Positions 11,596 through 22,618 of a DNA stretch of 64,000 nucleotides are shown here, piece by piece; the stretch's first letter is position 1; each line of letters starts with the position of its first letter. The translations under genes were made by a program, and so were the position numbers. The notes below the pieces were generated by a model that was not told the DNA's origin, did no database searches, and saw only the letters and a program-made list of their open reading frames with translations. This DNA is from Naematelia aurantialba (taxonomy: Eukaryota > Basidiomycota > Tremellomycetes > Tremellales > Naemateliaceae), in contig JAKFAO010000001.1 in NCBI GenBank assembly GCA_021527695.1, positions 1,364,001-1,428,000 on the forward strand, given 5' to 3'.

Positions 11596-12640
11596 TCAAG
11601 CCGAATCCTCCTCGTACAGCTCCTCCAGCCACTTTTTCGCATCTTCATAGTCGACCTTGCACTTCTCCAGCAGCTCTGCGATTCGCGTGAGCGCCTCGTG
11701 CTCCGTCAGGTCCTCGCCAGCTTCCTCATCGCGCAGGTGGCCGTAATGTTGCATCTTCTCGCACGACGCCTGGACCCGGACGATCCCGAGTGCTGCCGAT
11801 GAGCCTTTGAGAAAGTGGCCCAGCCCTGAGAGTTTTGGCAGGTCCTTGGCGGCTCTGTGGTCCGGACAGCAGTGCAGCGCGGTAAATGGCAAGATGATCA
11901 AGGTCAGCAAGATGATCAAGGTCGGCAAGGTGATCAAGGTCGGCAAGGCGATCAAGGTCGGCAAGGCGAGTGACATGGAGGGGCAGGCGATCAAAGCGTC
12001 GGCGTGCGATGATACCGGAATGGGCGAGCAGAAGACCAGAAGCACGTCATGTCAGCCTTCTGGTTGGATGGAGCAAGCCGACGATCGCAATGAGGCCGAC
12101 AAGACGCAGCAGAGTAGCTCGTGCGCACAGGCACGACGGGTAGTGGTTAGGCACACCATGTGCTAGCAATGCTGGAGGGTAACTGGAACGATCCACTCAC
12201 ATGGCCTCCTTCATCTGTTCAAATGTGTTCTCCGCCTGCTCGAAGAAGCCCCATACGATTCCCTTGCTGAACTCGTGTCCTCCTCCTTCTGCACCCTCCC
12301 CGTCGTCGTCGTCCCCGTCCATGTCGCGGATTTGGTTGAACACATCGAGATCGATAAGGTCTTCGTTTGCAGGTTTGAGCTATATCGCCGACCACCGAGG
12401 ATGAGAATCCGCGCATGGGAGTGTTGTGATGGACGAAATGCCAAGATACAAAGACGCAGATGGCAAGGCACACACGGAGATGGTCGGGTTCGGGTGGAGG
12501 CGGGGGTTTACGACGCGCGATCAGCGACTGGCAGACCGACCGGCGGAGGGCGTGCAGCCGTCACTCACCTCTGACGGCTTCTTTGGCCCCTCTGCTGCGT
12601 TTCCCTGCTTCCTGTCCCCCGCAGCCAGCTTGTCCGACAT
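11596..12640 (-). CDS. YPD1: Histidine-containing phosphotransfer protein (Ypd1-like)
   Basis: Three exons can be read: 12640-12569, 12379-12201 and 11854-11596, giving about 169 residues, the usual Ypd1 size. Exon 2 carries the family N-terminal helix (LIDLDVFNQIRDMDGD) and EFSKGIVWGFFEQAE. Exon 3 carries the HPt core LGHFLKGSSAALG, whose histidine is the phospho-acceptor, followed by the helix ASCEKMQHYG. Ypd1 shuttles phosphate from a hybrid sensor histidine kinase to the Ssk1 and Skn7 response regulators in the osmotic and oxidative stress relay, moving between cytosol and nucleus. Family identity is secure and the role is by homology. The acidic GDDDDGEGAEGGG insert between the first two helices is a local expansion. 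Intron 2 is long (346 nt) and holds a tandem repeat. Confidence 0.93.
11891..11968. repeat. 18-bp tandem repeat inside YPD1 intron 2
   Basis: Four copies of AAG(A/G)(T/C)GATCAAGGTC(A/G)GC run end to end, followed by a six-base remnant. The array lies wholly between the HPt exon (from 11854) and the preceding exon (to 12201). Confidence 0.8.
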
Positions 12641-13158
12641 GGTACGAGTCGATGAGTGGATTTCCGAACGAGAGAGGGGGTCCAAGCGCCGCGATCGGAT
12701 CGACCCTTGTAGAGCAACGCTCGACAAGCGTGAGCTGCGGCTGGGGTGGCAGTCTTTTGCTTGTCGGAAGCCACAGCCGCCAACTGTGAGCTTGTGTGAG
12801 AGAGACAGAGAGAGAGAGAGAGAGAGTATAGACGAGAGACGACAACGAGTAAAGAGGACAAGGAAATGGACCCGAGTAGTTTTGCCAACGAAGGGCCGCT
12901 GGAAGGAACAGAGCGGGTTTCAGGGACACTTTGGAAAAAAAAGACTAAATAACTAATGACGCCAGATATACAAAATAGGCACATGGCACAGCGAGCCTAT
13001 CTCCACGTGGCTTTTGGCCCAGCAGCCGCACTCGCACGCCTATTTGACCACGTGTCCACGCACGCGACGGCCGTTTCTTTGCACTCGTGTGAAGAGGTAG
13101 TAGGTATCGTTGGATTTGTATTGGATTTGTACAGCGCCGTAACCCAGATGGACATGGC
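12641..13158. promoter_or_regulatory. Divergent promoter region of YPD1 and COG4, with a GA microsatellite
   Basis: The two start codons face away from each other across 518 bp, so both promoters must lie here. A GA dinucleotide run occupies about 12796-12826. On the YPD1 sense strand it is a CT-rich tract in the 5' leader, a common fungal core-promoter pyrimidine context. No clear TATA box was noticed on either side. Confidence 0.55.
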
Positions 13159-16100
13159 ATGTCAGCCCTGTCATCGACCCTGCCGACCCCTCGGTCACAG
13201 ACCCCAGTCCCCATCGATCCCCGTCTGATCACCGACCCCGCAGAGATCACGACACAGCTCGCCCTGCTCGCCAAACGAGAGTCCGACCTCACCCTCGCCC
13301 TCAATGCCCTGGTCGCTGATCGCAGCCAGATTGACGGGGCCATCACCCACTTGCGAGAGCTGAGCAGCGAAGTAGGCCATCTCGTCACGGAAGTCGATGG
13401 CGTGCAGGCCGGATCGAGCAATGGGCTGGGCTTGACCAACGGGGATGTGTACATGGACGACGGCGAGGAAGGCCTCGTCGAGCGGGTGAGGCGAGTATGG
13501 GAGACTTCGGAGCGAGTCGGTGGGAAAGTCAGAAAGCTCGACGAGGAGGTCAGCCGAGTAAGGGAGGCGACAGATATCGTGACGGAGGTTCTGGAACTGA
13601 AAGTAATTTCGGATCACTATTGAATTGGAAAGGGGTTGACTTTACAGAACACGCTGCAAACGCTTTCATCAGCAATAGCAAAGTCCGACTGGGAGTCGGC
13701 ATCCCGAGCATGTAAACGCGCTATGCAGGTTCGAATAGAGGTCCTCGAGGGCGGGTTTGCCGGGGAGGTGGTGGTGCGCTTCTTAGATCTAGCACGCTTG
13801 CCGACGCTTACGGGTGCAGCCAACGCCGCAGCAGCCGCAACCTCCACCACAGATACTCGAGGAGCTCCGCGGCATTTTGCTGCACACTTTTCGGGCAGAG
13901 TTCGACGCAGCGGCCGAGAGAAAGGACGAACAGGCCGTCTCGCGATTTTTCCGCCTATGGCCGGGCATCGAGGCAGAGGAAGAGGGATTGGAGGCCTACG
14001 GCGATTTCGTCGTCGGACTGGTCAAAGCTCGCAGTGCCAACACGGGCAAACGTGAGTGCTCGCCTCTAGTCGCCGCTCATGATGCAGCCTCCAGCCCCCT
14101 GTATTACCTCACGTCCCTTACGAGTCTGCTCGAGAGCATCGCCCATATCATCGATCAGCATCAACCGGTGGTCGACAAATACTACGGGACCGGCCGGATG
14201 AAGAAAGTGGTGGGGCGGTTGGTCGGAGAGAGCGATCGTGTCGTGCGGAATCTCGTGGAAGGGTGGGAAGAGGAGAGACGAGTCGGCCGCTTAGTGGGTG
14301 TCACGATTCACCCCATGAAACTAAATCTGACATGCTGCAGATTTCAGATACGAAACAAGCCAAATTCCCGCTGCTCTCAAATCCAGCGCTCCTCCCGCTC
14401 CTCTTTCCAACACTGATCAATCCTTCCGGTGGCCAGCTCAGCCTTGCGTCTCTCAACCCTACGAGCCACCTGCCTAATCTCCAAACAGCTTCGCACCTCT
14501 TACAGACGTACGCACAAGGCAGCAAGCGGCCGACACCAGGACCGTCTACTCCAGTACCGCCGGAGGAAGAACCAACGGGGCCAGACCCACGATACGTAGA
14601 TCGCGTCCTCGGAGAGCTTGTCGCCCTCGGAGGCAGATGGAGCTTGTTCAGGCGATTTGTCTGGGGCCGGACTATTGTCAGTGTCCCTTTGATTTATCCA
14701 TCTTTTACTGACTACATCAGGAGGAGGAAGAAGAGGACGCGGCCCCAGAACAGCCGAACGGTCAGTCACCCGATCACGAGGATAAACCCAACGGATCGAC
14801 GAGAACCAAAGATGCCGGACTCGACATACTGGACAACTCTGGTTCGCAAAAGGCAATTGAGAATTTGCTCAAGGTGTACTATGAACCCCTGGAGCTCTTC
14901 TTCCTACGGACAAGCGTCGAAAAGGTTGGCGATTTTTTGTTACATTCTCTGGAGCCTACTGACGCGACGCTAGGCTCATCGGCTGGATTCTCCAGATACA
15001 TCGTCCAAGCCGCACATCAGCTCAATACTGGACGACACGTTCTACCTTCTCAAACTTGTCATTCGCAGGGTTCTCTCAGCCGGCAATCTGCCTACCTTGC
15101 GCTCGATGCGCCAGAAAATTTCAGAGGTGATCGAGCGGGACTATATCGGTGTCGTTCGGAAGAAGATGGACTCTGTGTATACTCTGCCTGCGCCGGAACG
15201 CGGCACCGAAAAGACCAGAGAGAAGGAGCAGCGCAGTGCCTTTATCGTGAGCCGAATCGCCTAAATGCCCCATGATCATCTGCTGATGGCCCAAAGATCT
15301 ACCTGAATGATCTGGATGTCTCGGCGGACTATATGGAGCGAATGATCGATGAGATTCGTCACTCATTGCCTCAAGTTTTCCTCGACGTCGAGTTGGCCAT
15401 TGTGAACGAGGAGCTTGAAGCATTGTCCGATCTCGGCAATAGATTCCGCAACCAGTGCAAAGTAAGAGCGTGACGAAACTTGAGACTAACGCACACAGGC
15501 TGGACTCGAACAGCTCTTTAATCAGCTGACGCGGCCACGTCTGCGAAGTCTCCTGGACGACGTGTACAAGGACACGACGTATGTGCTGGACGAGGAGGGA
15601 TTTGCACTGGCCGAAGAGGACGATCGTGTGCGACGGCGATTTGCGCGAGCATGGGAGGGGCTGATCGATGGACACCGGGTCAGTTGTGCTGCTAGATCAG
15701 CAGATCGTGGTAGAAGCTGACAAGCGTCTTCCGTGCAGGAAGCCTTCACGGATCACAACTACCAGTCGTTTTTCAATCTGACTGTCGAGGTATTGGTACG
15801 GCCTTGGGAGAAGATGGTGCTCAATATGCGCTTCACCGAAGTGAGTGTTACAACTCTACCAAACACCAGAATCAAACCTCTACATCTGTACTCTGGACAA
15901 TATCAGTAAGCGGTGCTTACGGACGCGCCCGCAGCTCGGGGCAATCCGGTACGACCGCGACGTACGCGCCGTGGCCAACTACCTCTCTACGCAGACGAGC
16001 TTCGGAGGTGCAAGAGAAAAGTTCACCCGCCTGATGCAAATCGGAACAGTACTGAATATGGATGCGGTGAGTCGCGCGCTTCGCGGCTTTTCATTTGTTG

Positions 16101-16239
16101 TCGTGCTGCGGAAAGGTGTAGAGGTGGCTGATAGGCATGTGTATAGGAGGAGGACGTAGAGGACTTTTGGTCGAATTCAGGTATTCCCTGGCGGCTGTCC
16201 AAGGCCGAGTACAATGGGATACTGGATCAGCGGCAATAG
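13159..16239 (+). CDS. COG4: Conserved oligomeric Golgi complex subunit 4
   Basis: The start is the ATG at 13159 (MSALSSTLPTPRSQ), and the stop is the TAG at 16237-16239. Exon 1 holds the N-terminal coiled coil (ITTQLALLAKRESDLT). After an intron of about 50 nt come NTLQTLSSAIAKSDWESASR and PTPQQPQPPPQILEELRGI, the latter in the typical 'PxxxLPxPPxQxL' position of Cog4. Later exons give YYLTSLTSLLESIAHIID, GWEEERRVGRL joined to ISDTKQAKF, YYEPLELFFLRTSVEKA, RRVLSAGNLPTLRSM and the conserved end GAIRYDRDVRAVANYL, TRLMQIGTVLNMD and WRLSKAEYNGIL. The COG complex tethers retrograde intra-Golgi vesicles. Cog4 is a lobe A core subunit that contacts SNAREs and Sly1. About ten short introns interrupt the gene. 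The overall match to Cog4 is end to end. Confidence 0.92.
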
Positions 16240-17196
16240 CCGCCTAACATTCGGCCGTTCCGCTTCTAGGATCGGACGTCTTGTTCGTCGACCGATCGGC
16301 GTATGCAGGCAGTGCGGGCATGGCTCCAGACGTAGCGACGGCGCAGAAAACCATCTTGTTAAAAAGCTATGCATGGCGACGCAGCATGTACGAAATGCAC
16401 AATGTCTCTCGCTGTGCTTGCACGAGCCGCTCGACGCGACTGAGCACAAAATTTGCTTCCGGGGTCAGGGACGCGTCCCGCATACTGCTACTGCGTTGGC
16501 CGAAAATCAGCGCGACACTTTGGCTTCACCCAACATTGCTGCTCTTGAGATTCTACGAACGACGGCGACGACGACGACGACGGGGAAAACCTAGAATCGG
16601 CCACGAGGGTTAGTGAGACTGGCCTGGCTGCGGAACGCTGGTGAGTGTTGTCTGGGCAGAGGTCGAGGTCGAGTCAACCCCGAGCCAGTTGGGTCGAGAA
16701 GCGCCAGTAGACGGGACCTGGCCGCGGTCGTTGGATGTCCTTGTCCAGACTGTTACGCATCCACCCAGCTCCCACAGGTAACTAGGGCCGCGAGTGCCTA
16801 GTTACCCCCGAGTTGCTTCCCCGAGCTCTATATAACGCGTTTACCATGAGCTGCTGCGTTCAGGCTACGAGTTTACGAGCTGTTGAGTCAGTCAACGGGC
16901 AGTCGGAATCACGACTGCACGGTCTCCTCTTCGCATCACCTCCAGGAGCCAAGTGAGGAGCTGACAACAGCGTAGTCGACGACCGCTATCACAGCGACCG
17001 CTGAGAACCAAATAGGCCCAAACACGCCTGCTGAAACTGCCGTGCCGACCCAATGTCCACCCTATCGCCCGCTGCGTCTCGGTGAAACGGCAGTGCGGTG
17101 CTCGGGTGGCCCCGCAGGCGTCGGTCTGCGTTTGCGTTTGCGTTTGGGTGTGCTTGTGCGTGTGCGCCACGCTCAGGCTGCCGGCTGCAGGTCGGG
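16240..17196 (+). other. Intergenic and RasGEF promoter region
   Basis: No conserved coding segment was found between the COG4 stop and the RasGEF start. A run of ACGACGACG trinucleotides lies at about 16560-16580. A TATA-like element sits at 16829-16835, so the RasGEF gene may have a 5' leader of roughly 340 nt. Confidence 0.45.
16829..16835 (+). promoter_or_regulatory. TATA-like element (TATATAA) upstream of the RasGEF gene
   Basis: TATATAA occurs in GAGCTCTATATAACGCG, about 360 bp upstream of the chosen RasGEF start codon. It is the only obvious TATA in the spacer. The distance implies a long leader. Confidence 0.4.
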
Positions 17197-20100
17197 ATGG
17201 TCCACTCCGTGCAGACACATGACCCGGCGCGGGCAGGGGCAGGGGCAGGGGATGGGGCAGGGGCCGGGGCCGGGGCCGGGTCGTCGCGGTACGAGCATGC
17301 GCGTTCGCGCTCGATATCTACAGACGAGCGACCGCCGACGCCGGTCTCACCCTCGCGCATGCCGACGCACGTCCAGGCGATCCACGACTTTGATCCCTCC
17401 CTGCTCGCCTCGACGTCGGCCTCGAGACAGAACATGTACCTCTCGTTCAGGACGGGAGAGGTCGTCCGCGTCCATGTGCGCGACGCGTCGGGCTGGTGGG
17501 ACGGAGAAATCAGCGTCGCAGTCGAGGAGAGGGTGACCAGCGGCCCCAGGAGGGGCTGGTTCCCTAGCAACTATGTGCGCGAGATGGGCTGGGATACTGT
17601 GAGTCTGTGCGAATGCCCACACGCACGGCACGCACGCTGTACCCAGGGAACCCAGGAGGCTGATGACCGCAAAGACAGCGCACAAACGCGGCGAAGCGTC
17701 CATTGCGTCCACTTCAGCATCCCTCGCATCCACTTCAGCATCCATTGCATCCACGTCAGCATCCACCACCTCGCCCAAGTCTCGCAAGGATTCCATGATG
17801 CACTCGCGTCACACCTCGACAACGTCCCGTGCCTCCACATCGACCTCGACATCACATGCACACGTGCCGTCCGCTGGCCCGTCCAATGTGCCCGCGAACG
17901 CCAGAGCGCCGAACCTTCCTCCGTCGCTGCAAGCCCTGCTGCACCAGATTGTCCAGGCGCTTTCTCTCCTCGAATCGGCCATACATGCCAATCGGATCAC
18001 CCACCTCCAGCCCGCTACCGCCTGCGTCATCTCGTGCATCCGATCTGCCCTCGAGCAGACCGACTGTATCAGCAAAGAAAGTCCGACCCTCGTCAGCCAC
18101 CCCGTCCTGGCAAAGGAACGGAAAATCGTCCTGCTCGAGCTATCAAAGCTCGTCAATTGCACGCGCGCAGCCAGCGGCGTGACAGATGAAGCTTCGGATC
18201 CTCCCGACCCACGCGCACTGGAGACTCTGGCCAGGTCTGCTCGAGCAGTATTTGCCAGCGTCAAGCGCTTCTTGATACTGGCGGGCGAGTGCGGTATCGA
18301 GGCATCCGCACCAAACACCCCTGTCGCGACAGAGGCAGATCCTGCCGACAGCGTAGCAATGCACAGAACGGCTAGTCGTACGTCGGTTGGCTCGAGTCGA
18401 GCGCAAGAGACATTCCGTCTCAGGGCGGCTTCGATCAGCGATCTCCGAGCCGCGCGCAGACGACAAGCGTCTCCGCCGCCTCCTATGCCCGTCTCCGCGG
18501 GTGTCATCAGCCAGTCCTCGCACGCTCGCAAGAGATCGCCCTCTCGAGTCATAACGCCCCTGTCGGCCTCGTTTGCCTCGTCGTCCGGCTCTGGACGCTC
18601 GTCCCCGACCTCGCTCAGATCGTCCCATAATCGGCGCCTCATCGGGAGCATGGACAGCACATTCTCCCACGCCAGCACGCCATCTTCAGACGTGTCCCCA
18701 TGGGAAGAACCACCAGTGCTCACGCCGATGGCTACGGGAGCTGGGCAGCTGGGCAATGTGGCAGACGTGCACGAATCTGTGGGGCTGGCCGAAGACACGC
18801 TCCTGTCGATCATAGCCGCCTTCATCGGGCACTTGCACTCGCATCACATCAATTCGCATCCATCGAGTCACGCATATCTCATCGAAATGACCAGAGAGAC
18901 CATCGATGCCGTTCGCGACGTGTTGACAATCGTCGAGACCGTCGGGCGCAATGCGGGTATCCGGCTCTCTCGTCCGCGCGAGATCGAACATCTTCGTATT
19001 GCCAAAGATCTCCTGTACGACATCGTCTCCAGGCTGGTCGAGGGCGCCGAGGTGGTAGCCAATGCACCGTTTTCCGAAGGCGGCGAAGAAGGATACGACC
19101 AAGAAAAGGGTCGCTTGCTCCAGACTGCCACGGGGACGTTACGCGCCGGTACCGAATGCATTCGTCTCGTCAAGCTGTGCCTGCCGGACGACGAGGCAAC
19201 GCTCCTTCCGGCGCAGCTCGCCACACCACGGCAAAACGACGGTCACACGCGCCAGCTCACACCTCGACCGGCCGACGCGGCTGTCGTCTTCAGAGACCAG
19301 GTCGTCGGCGTCAGGGGCGACCATACCTTGTCTGGCTTGCACCGAAAAGCAAGCAGCCTGAGCTATCTGCAGACGAGGTATCAGAGTGATGGCGTGGTAC
19401 AGGCGCCTCAAGAGGACGACGAAGGCGACGACGACGAGGATGATGACGAGGAAGTGGTGCAGGACTTGAGCCGGGAAGACGACGTTACACTGCGCCCTGT
19501 CGTGCCGGGAACCGTCACGTTTCCTCCAACCCCTGTTCGTCCAGTCCTGCAAAAGATTCATACCACTCCGGCACTGGGGACGACGCATTCAGGCGACTTT
19601 CTTCGCAGCCATTCAGAAGGAGCCGAGCCAGTCACCCGGAGTCGCTCCTCCAGTCTGTCATCGCCTGCGCTGCCCAAGGTTCAGCATCGATCACCGTCTC
19701 GCTCTGCCGACCTCGACAAGTTCACTGGTGACTATCCCGAACTGAGTAACCGATCTTCCGTCTACTCGTCCACGTTTTCAACAGCGACGACGACCACATC
19801 GGCGAGGTCGTCCGAGATGAGCGAGTTTACGACACTGACGCCGCAGACTACGCATGGCGAGGAAGACGTGCTCGAGGCATCCCATGGACAGGGACCGGCG
19901 GCAAAGATGGCCCAACTGTCCATCGACACGAGCTCCATCGCCACCAAATCACTGACCCTGCCTCGTCCTGCCATGTCTCGAGCGTTCACGGCGCCAGCGC
20001 CGCAAGCGGATATACGGTTCTGGGTCGTCGCGCATGATTACGATCCACGGGAAATCTCGTTCAACTCGGACGGAAACATGATTGGCGCGAGTCTCGCTGT

Positions 20101-21968
20101 TCTGGTGGAGAAGATGACGCCACACGACGCACTTGTCGATCCGGCGTTCAGCGCGACGTTCTTTGCCACCTTCCGGCTGTTCACCACGCCTGAAAAGCTC
20201 GTCCAGGCCATTATCGAGCGGTACAACCTGCAGCCGCCGCCGAGCGTCTCGCTCGGCGAGCGCGAGCGGGCCATCTGGCTTGAACGCAAGGTCGTGCCGA
20301 TCCGGTTGCGGGTGTACAACTTTCTCAAGTCGTGGCTCGACTTGCACTGGAACGCGGGCACGGACGATATCGTGCTCGAGCCGCTGCGGCAGTTCGCGTC
20401 CGAGGTCGTCATGCACACGCTGCCGGCGATGGCCCCGCGGCTGGTGGACACCGTCCGCAGGCGGCAGTCTGGGCCGTGGTCGGCGTCTACCGACGCGTCG
20501 CACAAGCGCTCGTCGTCGTCGGACAAGTTCCGGCTCCTCTCGCCCATGGCGTTTGGGAGCGGGCTGCCCCCGACGCCCATCATCAGCAAATCGCTGCACA
20601 GTCTGCTGCAAAAGGGCCCGTCGGCGGCGGCCGTCACCATCACCGACTTTGACACGCTCGAGCTCGCGCGCCAGCTGACCATCATGGAGAGCAAGCTCTT
20701 TGCCGCGGTCGTGCCAGAGGAGATGCTGCGTACGGGCAAAAAGACGATCCCAGAGCTCAAGGCGCTCAGTAATCTCAGTAATCAGATCACCGGCTGGGTC
20801 GCGGACGGTATCCTGAACGAACAGGACGCCAAGAGGCGCGCGAGTCTGTTGAAGTTTTACATCAAGCTTGCGGATGTGAGTGGCACGGACTGTTGGTGGT
20901 CAGGCAGGTGGTCCGAGGCGTTTGAGGTGTTTGATGGTAGAAGACCTCGTTGGGGCGTTTGATGGTTGCGGGATTTGGAGCGGGCTCGGCCCGTCTCCGT
21001 CGCCGTCTCGATCGAGGACCACGGCTGATCAGCGTAGAAATGCCTGACGCTCAACAACTTTTCGACCATGTTCGCCGTGCTCGCAGGGCTGAACAGCTCG
21101 ATCGTCTTGCGATTGAAGAAGACGTGGGATGCGTTGAATCCCAAGTACCGACTTCTCATGGAGCGCTTGCGGGGCGTCATAGAGCATACCAAGGTGAGCC
21201 GCTTGTCGCCCTTGCCCCACCCTCCGCCTTCGGGTTCACCCCATCCCTTCCTCCGTCCTCCCCTCCCCTCCCCACCCCTCCGCCCTCTTGCATCAGAAGC
21301 ACACTCTGTACTGATCCTCCAGAACCACGCTGCATACCGAGCCAGGCTGAGAGAGGTACAAGGCCCATGTCTGCCTTTCCTGGGCCTCATCTTGACAGAG
21401 TAGGTCGTACCCCGATCTGCCGACCTTGGACAGTACGAGCTGCCTGCTGATGCCGCCTAGCATCACGTTTACGTCTGACGGTAATCCCGATACGCGAGCT
21501 GCCGTGCTGGCCCCCGAGATGCAGTTGATCAATTACGACAAGTACGTCAAGCTCGGCAAGATTGCCATTGAATTCCAGCGGTATCAGCAGGTGAGTCACC
21601 GTGCACAGAGCGCCGTGCCAGAGCTGGGGGACACGGGGCACGCGGGCATGCGGGCATGCGGGCAGACTGGCTGGCGGGCAGGCAGGCTTGCAGGCTGGAT
21701 GAGGCTGATGCTGACATCGGTAGCCATTCAACTTGCACGAGCTGGAGGCTGTACAGACGTTCTTGAGGCGGGTGTTGGCGGAACGGGGCAGTGCCTCTCT
21801 GGACGCGCTGTACCGCAAGAGCCGTGAGTCGTCTCGTGCTCCGGTCGACTGGTCAAAATCAAACGAGGCGAGTGCTGACACCTCACAGTGCTGCTTGAAC
21901 CGCGGCAGGGCCAAGAGAAGATTGGCACGAATTTCGAAAAGCCCGGATGGCTCGGCGGGCGTGTATAG
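17197..21968 (+). CDS. CDC25: SH3-domain Ras guanine-nucleotide exchange factor (CDC25-like)
   Basis: Seven exons can be read: 17197-17598, 17675-20875, 21038-21193, 21323-21399, 21461-21590, 21724-21823 and 21889-21968, giving about 1381 residues. Residues 60-134 form an SH3 domain (AIHDFDPS; LSFRTGEVVRV; GWWDGE; RRGWFPSNYV). A Ser/Thr-rich middle includes an ASTSASI-type octapeptide repeat just after the first junction. The RasGEF N-terminal (REM) module begins near SLAVLVEKMTPHDALVDPAF, about 20080. The catalytic RasGEF domain begins DFDTLELARQLTIMES, with CLTLNNFSTMFAVLAGLNS and LTDITFTSDGNPDTR reconstituted across introns. Such proteins load GTP on Ras and feed the cAMP/PKA or mating MAPK pathway at the plasma membrane. 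The start is the first ATG giving an intact SH3. An upstream in-frame extension is possible but low-complexity. Confidence 0.9.
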
Positions 21969-22618
21969 GGGCAAAGGCTGCAATGAGGTACAAGATAAGA
22001 TCAGGAGGCAAGAGTGGAGGTAGGAGATAAGAGGCAAGGGCAGAGGCAAAGGCAAAGGCAGAGACAAGGGCAGAGGCAAGGGGTAGCGACAAGGGACGAG
22101 AGGCATGTGACGGACGATGGCCGATCAGAAGAGGATCTCGACGGTATGAGCAGTATGAGCGGTATGAGCGGTATGAGTAGTGCATGCGGAACGAGCGGTG
22201 TGCCATGTGCGGACATTTCGGATCCCATCCAAACCATGTTGTAAGCATTAAAGTGTAGTCAGGATAGTCTAGCGTCGTCTGGGTAGTCCGCATAGTCAGC
22301 ATGCCTATCGTAGTCTATCGCAGTCTATCGTAGACCAGCGTAGTAGAGCAGCTTTACCGCGTATGACACGTCGTATCGTCTTGGTATTAGAGGCGGCGTG
22401 GCTGTCGTGCCCGTTGTGCAAGTTGTCCTCGTGCATGGTAGTCGGTCTTGCAAGGTAGTCCGTCTTGCAAGGTAGTCCGCCGTGTACCCGACGGGGACAC
22501 GATCGCTCTAGACGTTTGGTCCTCAGTGCCAGTGCGACTCTTCTGCAGGGATGCAATGCAATGCCCTATGACAAGGTACAAGAACAGTACAACAGGCGCC
22601 TCGTCTCGTCTCGTCTCG
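21969..22618. other. Convergent 3' spacer with several short tandem repeats
   Basis: This is spacer between the ends of the RasGEF gene and the Bre4-like gene. It holds AGGCAA hexamers (about 22014-22085), a nine-base GGTATGAGC-type repeat (about 22143-22180) and loosely repeated TAGTCTATCG/TAGTC words (about 22250-22345). No coding segment was recognised. Confidence 0.6.

Noticed and set aside
17098..17196. N-terminal extension of the RasGEF frame to 17098
   Set aside because: It is low-complexity sequence (Arg/Ala/Phe/Cys-rich) with no conservation expected. The ATG at 17197 already gives a complete SH3 domain.
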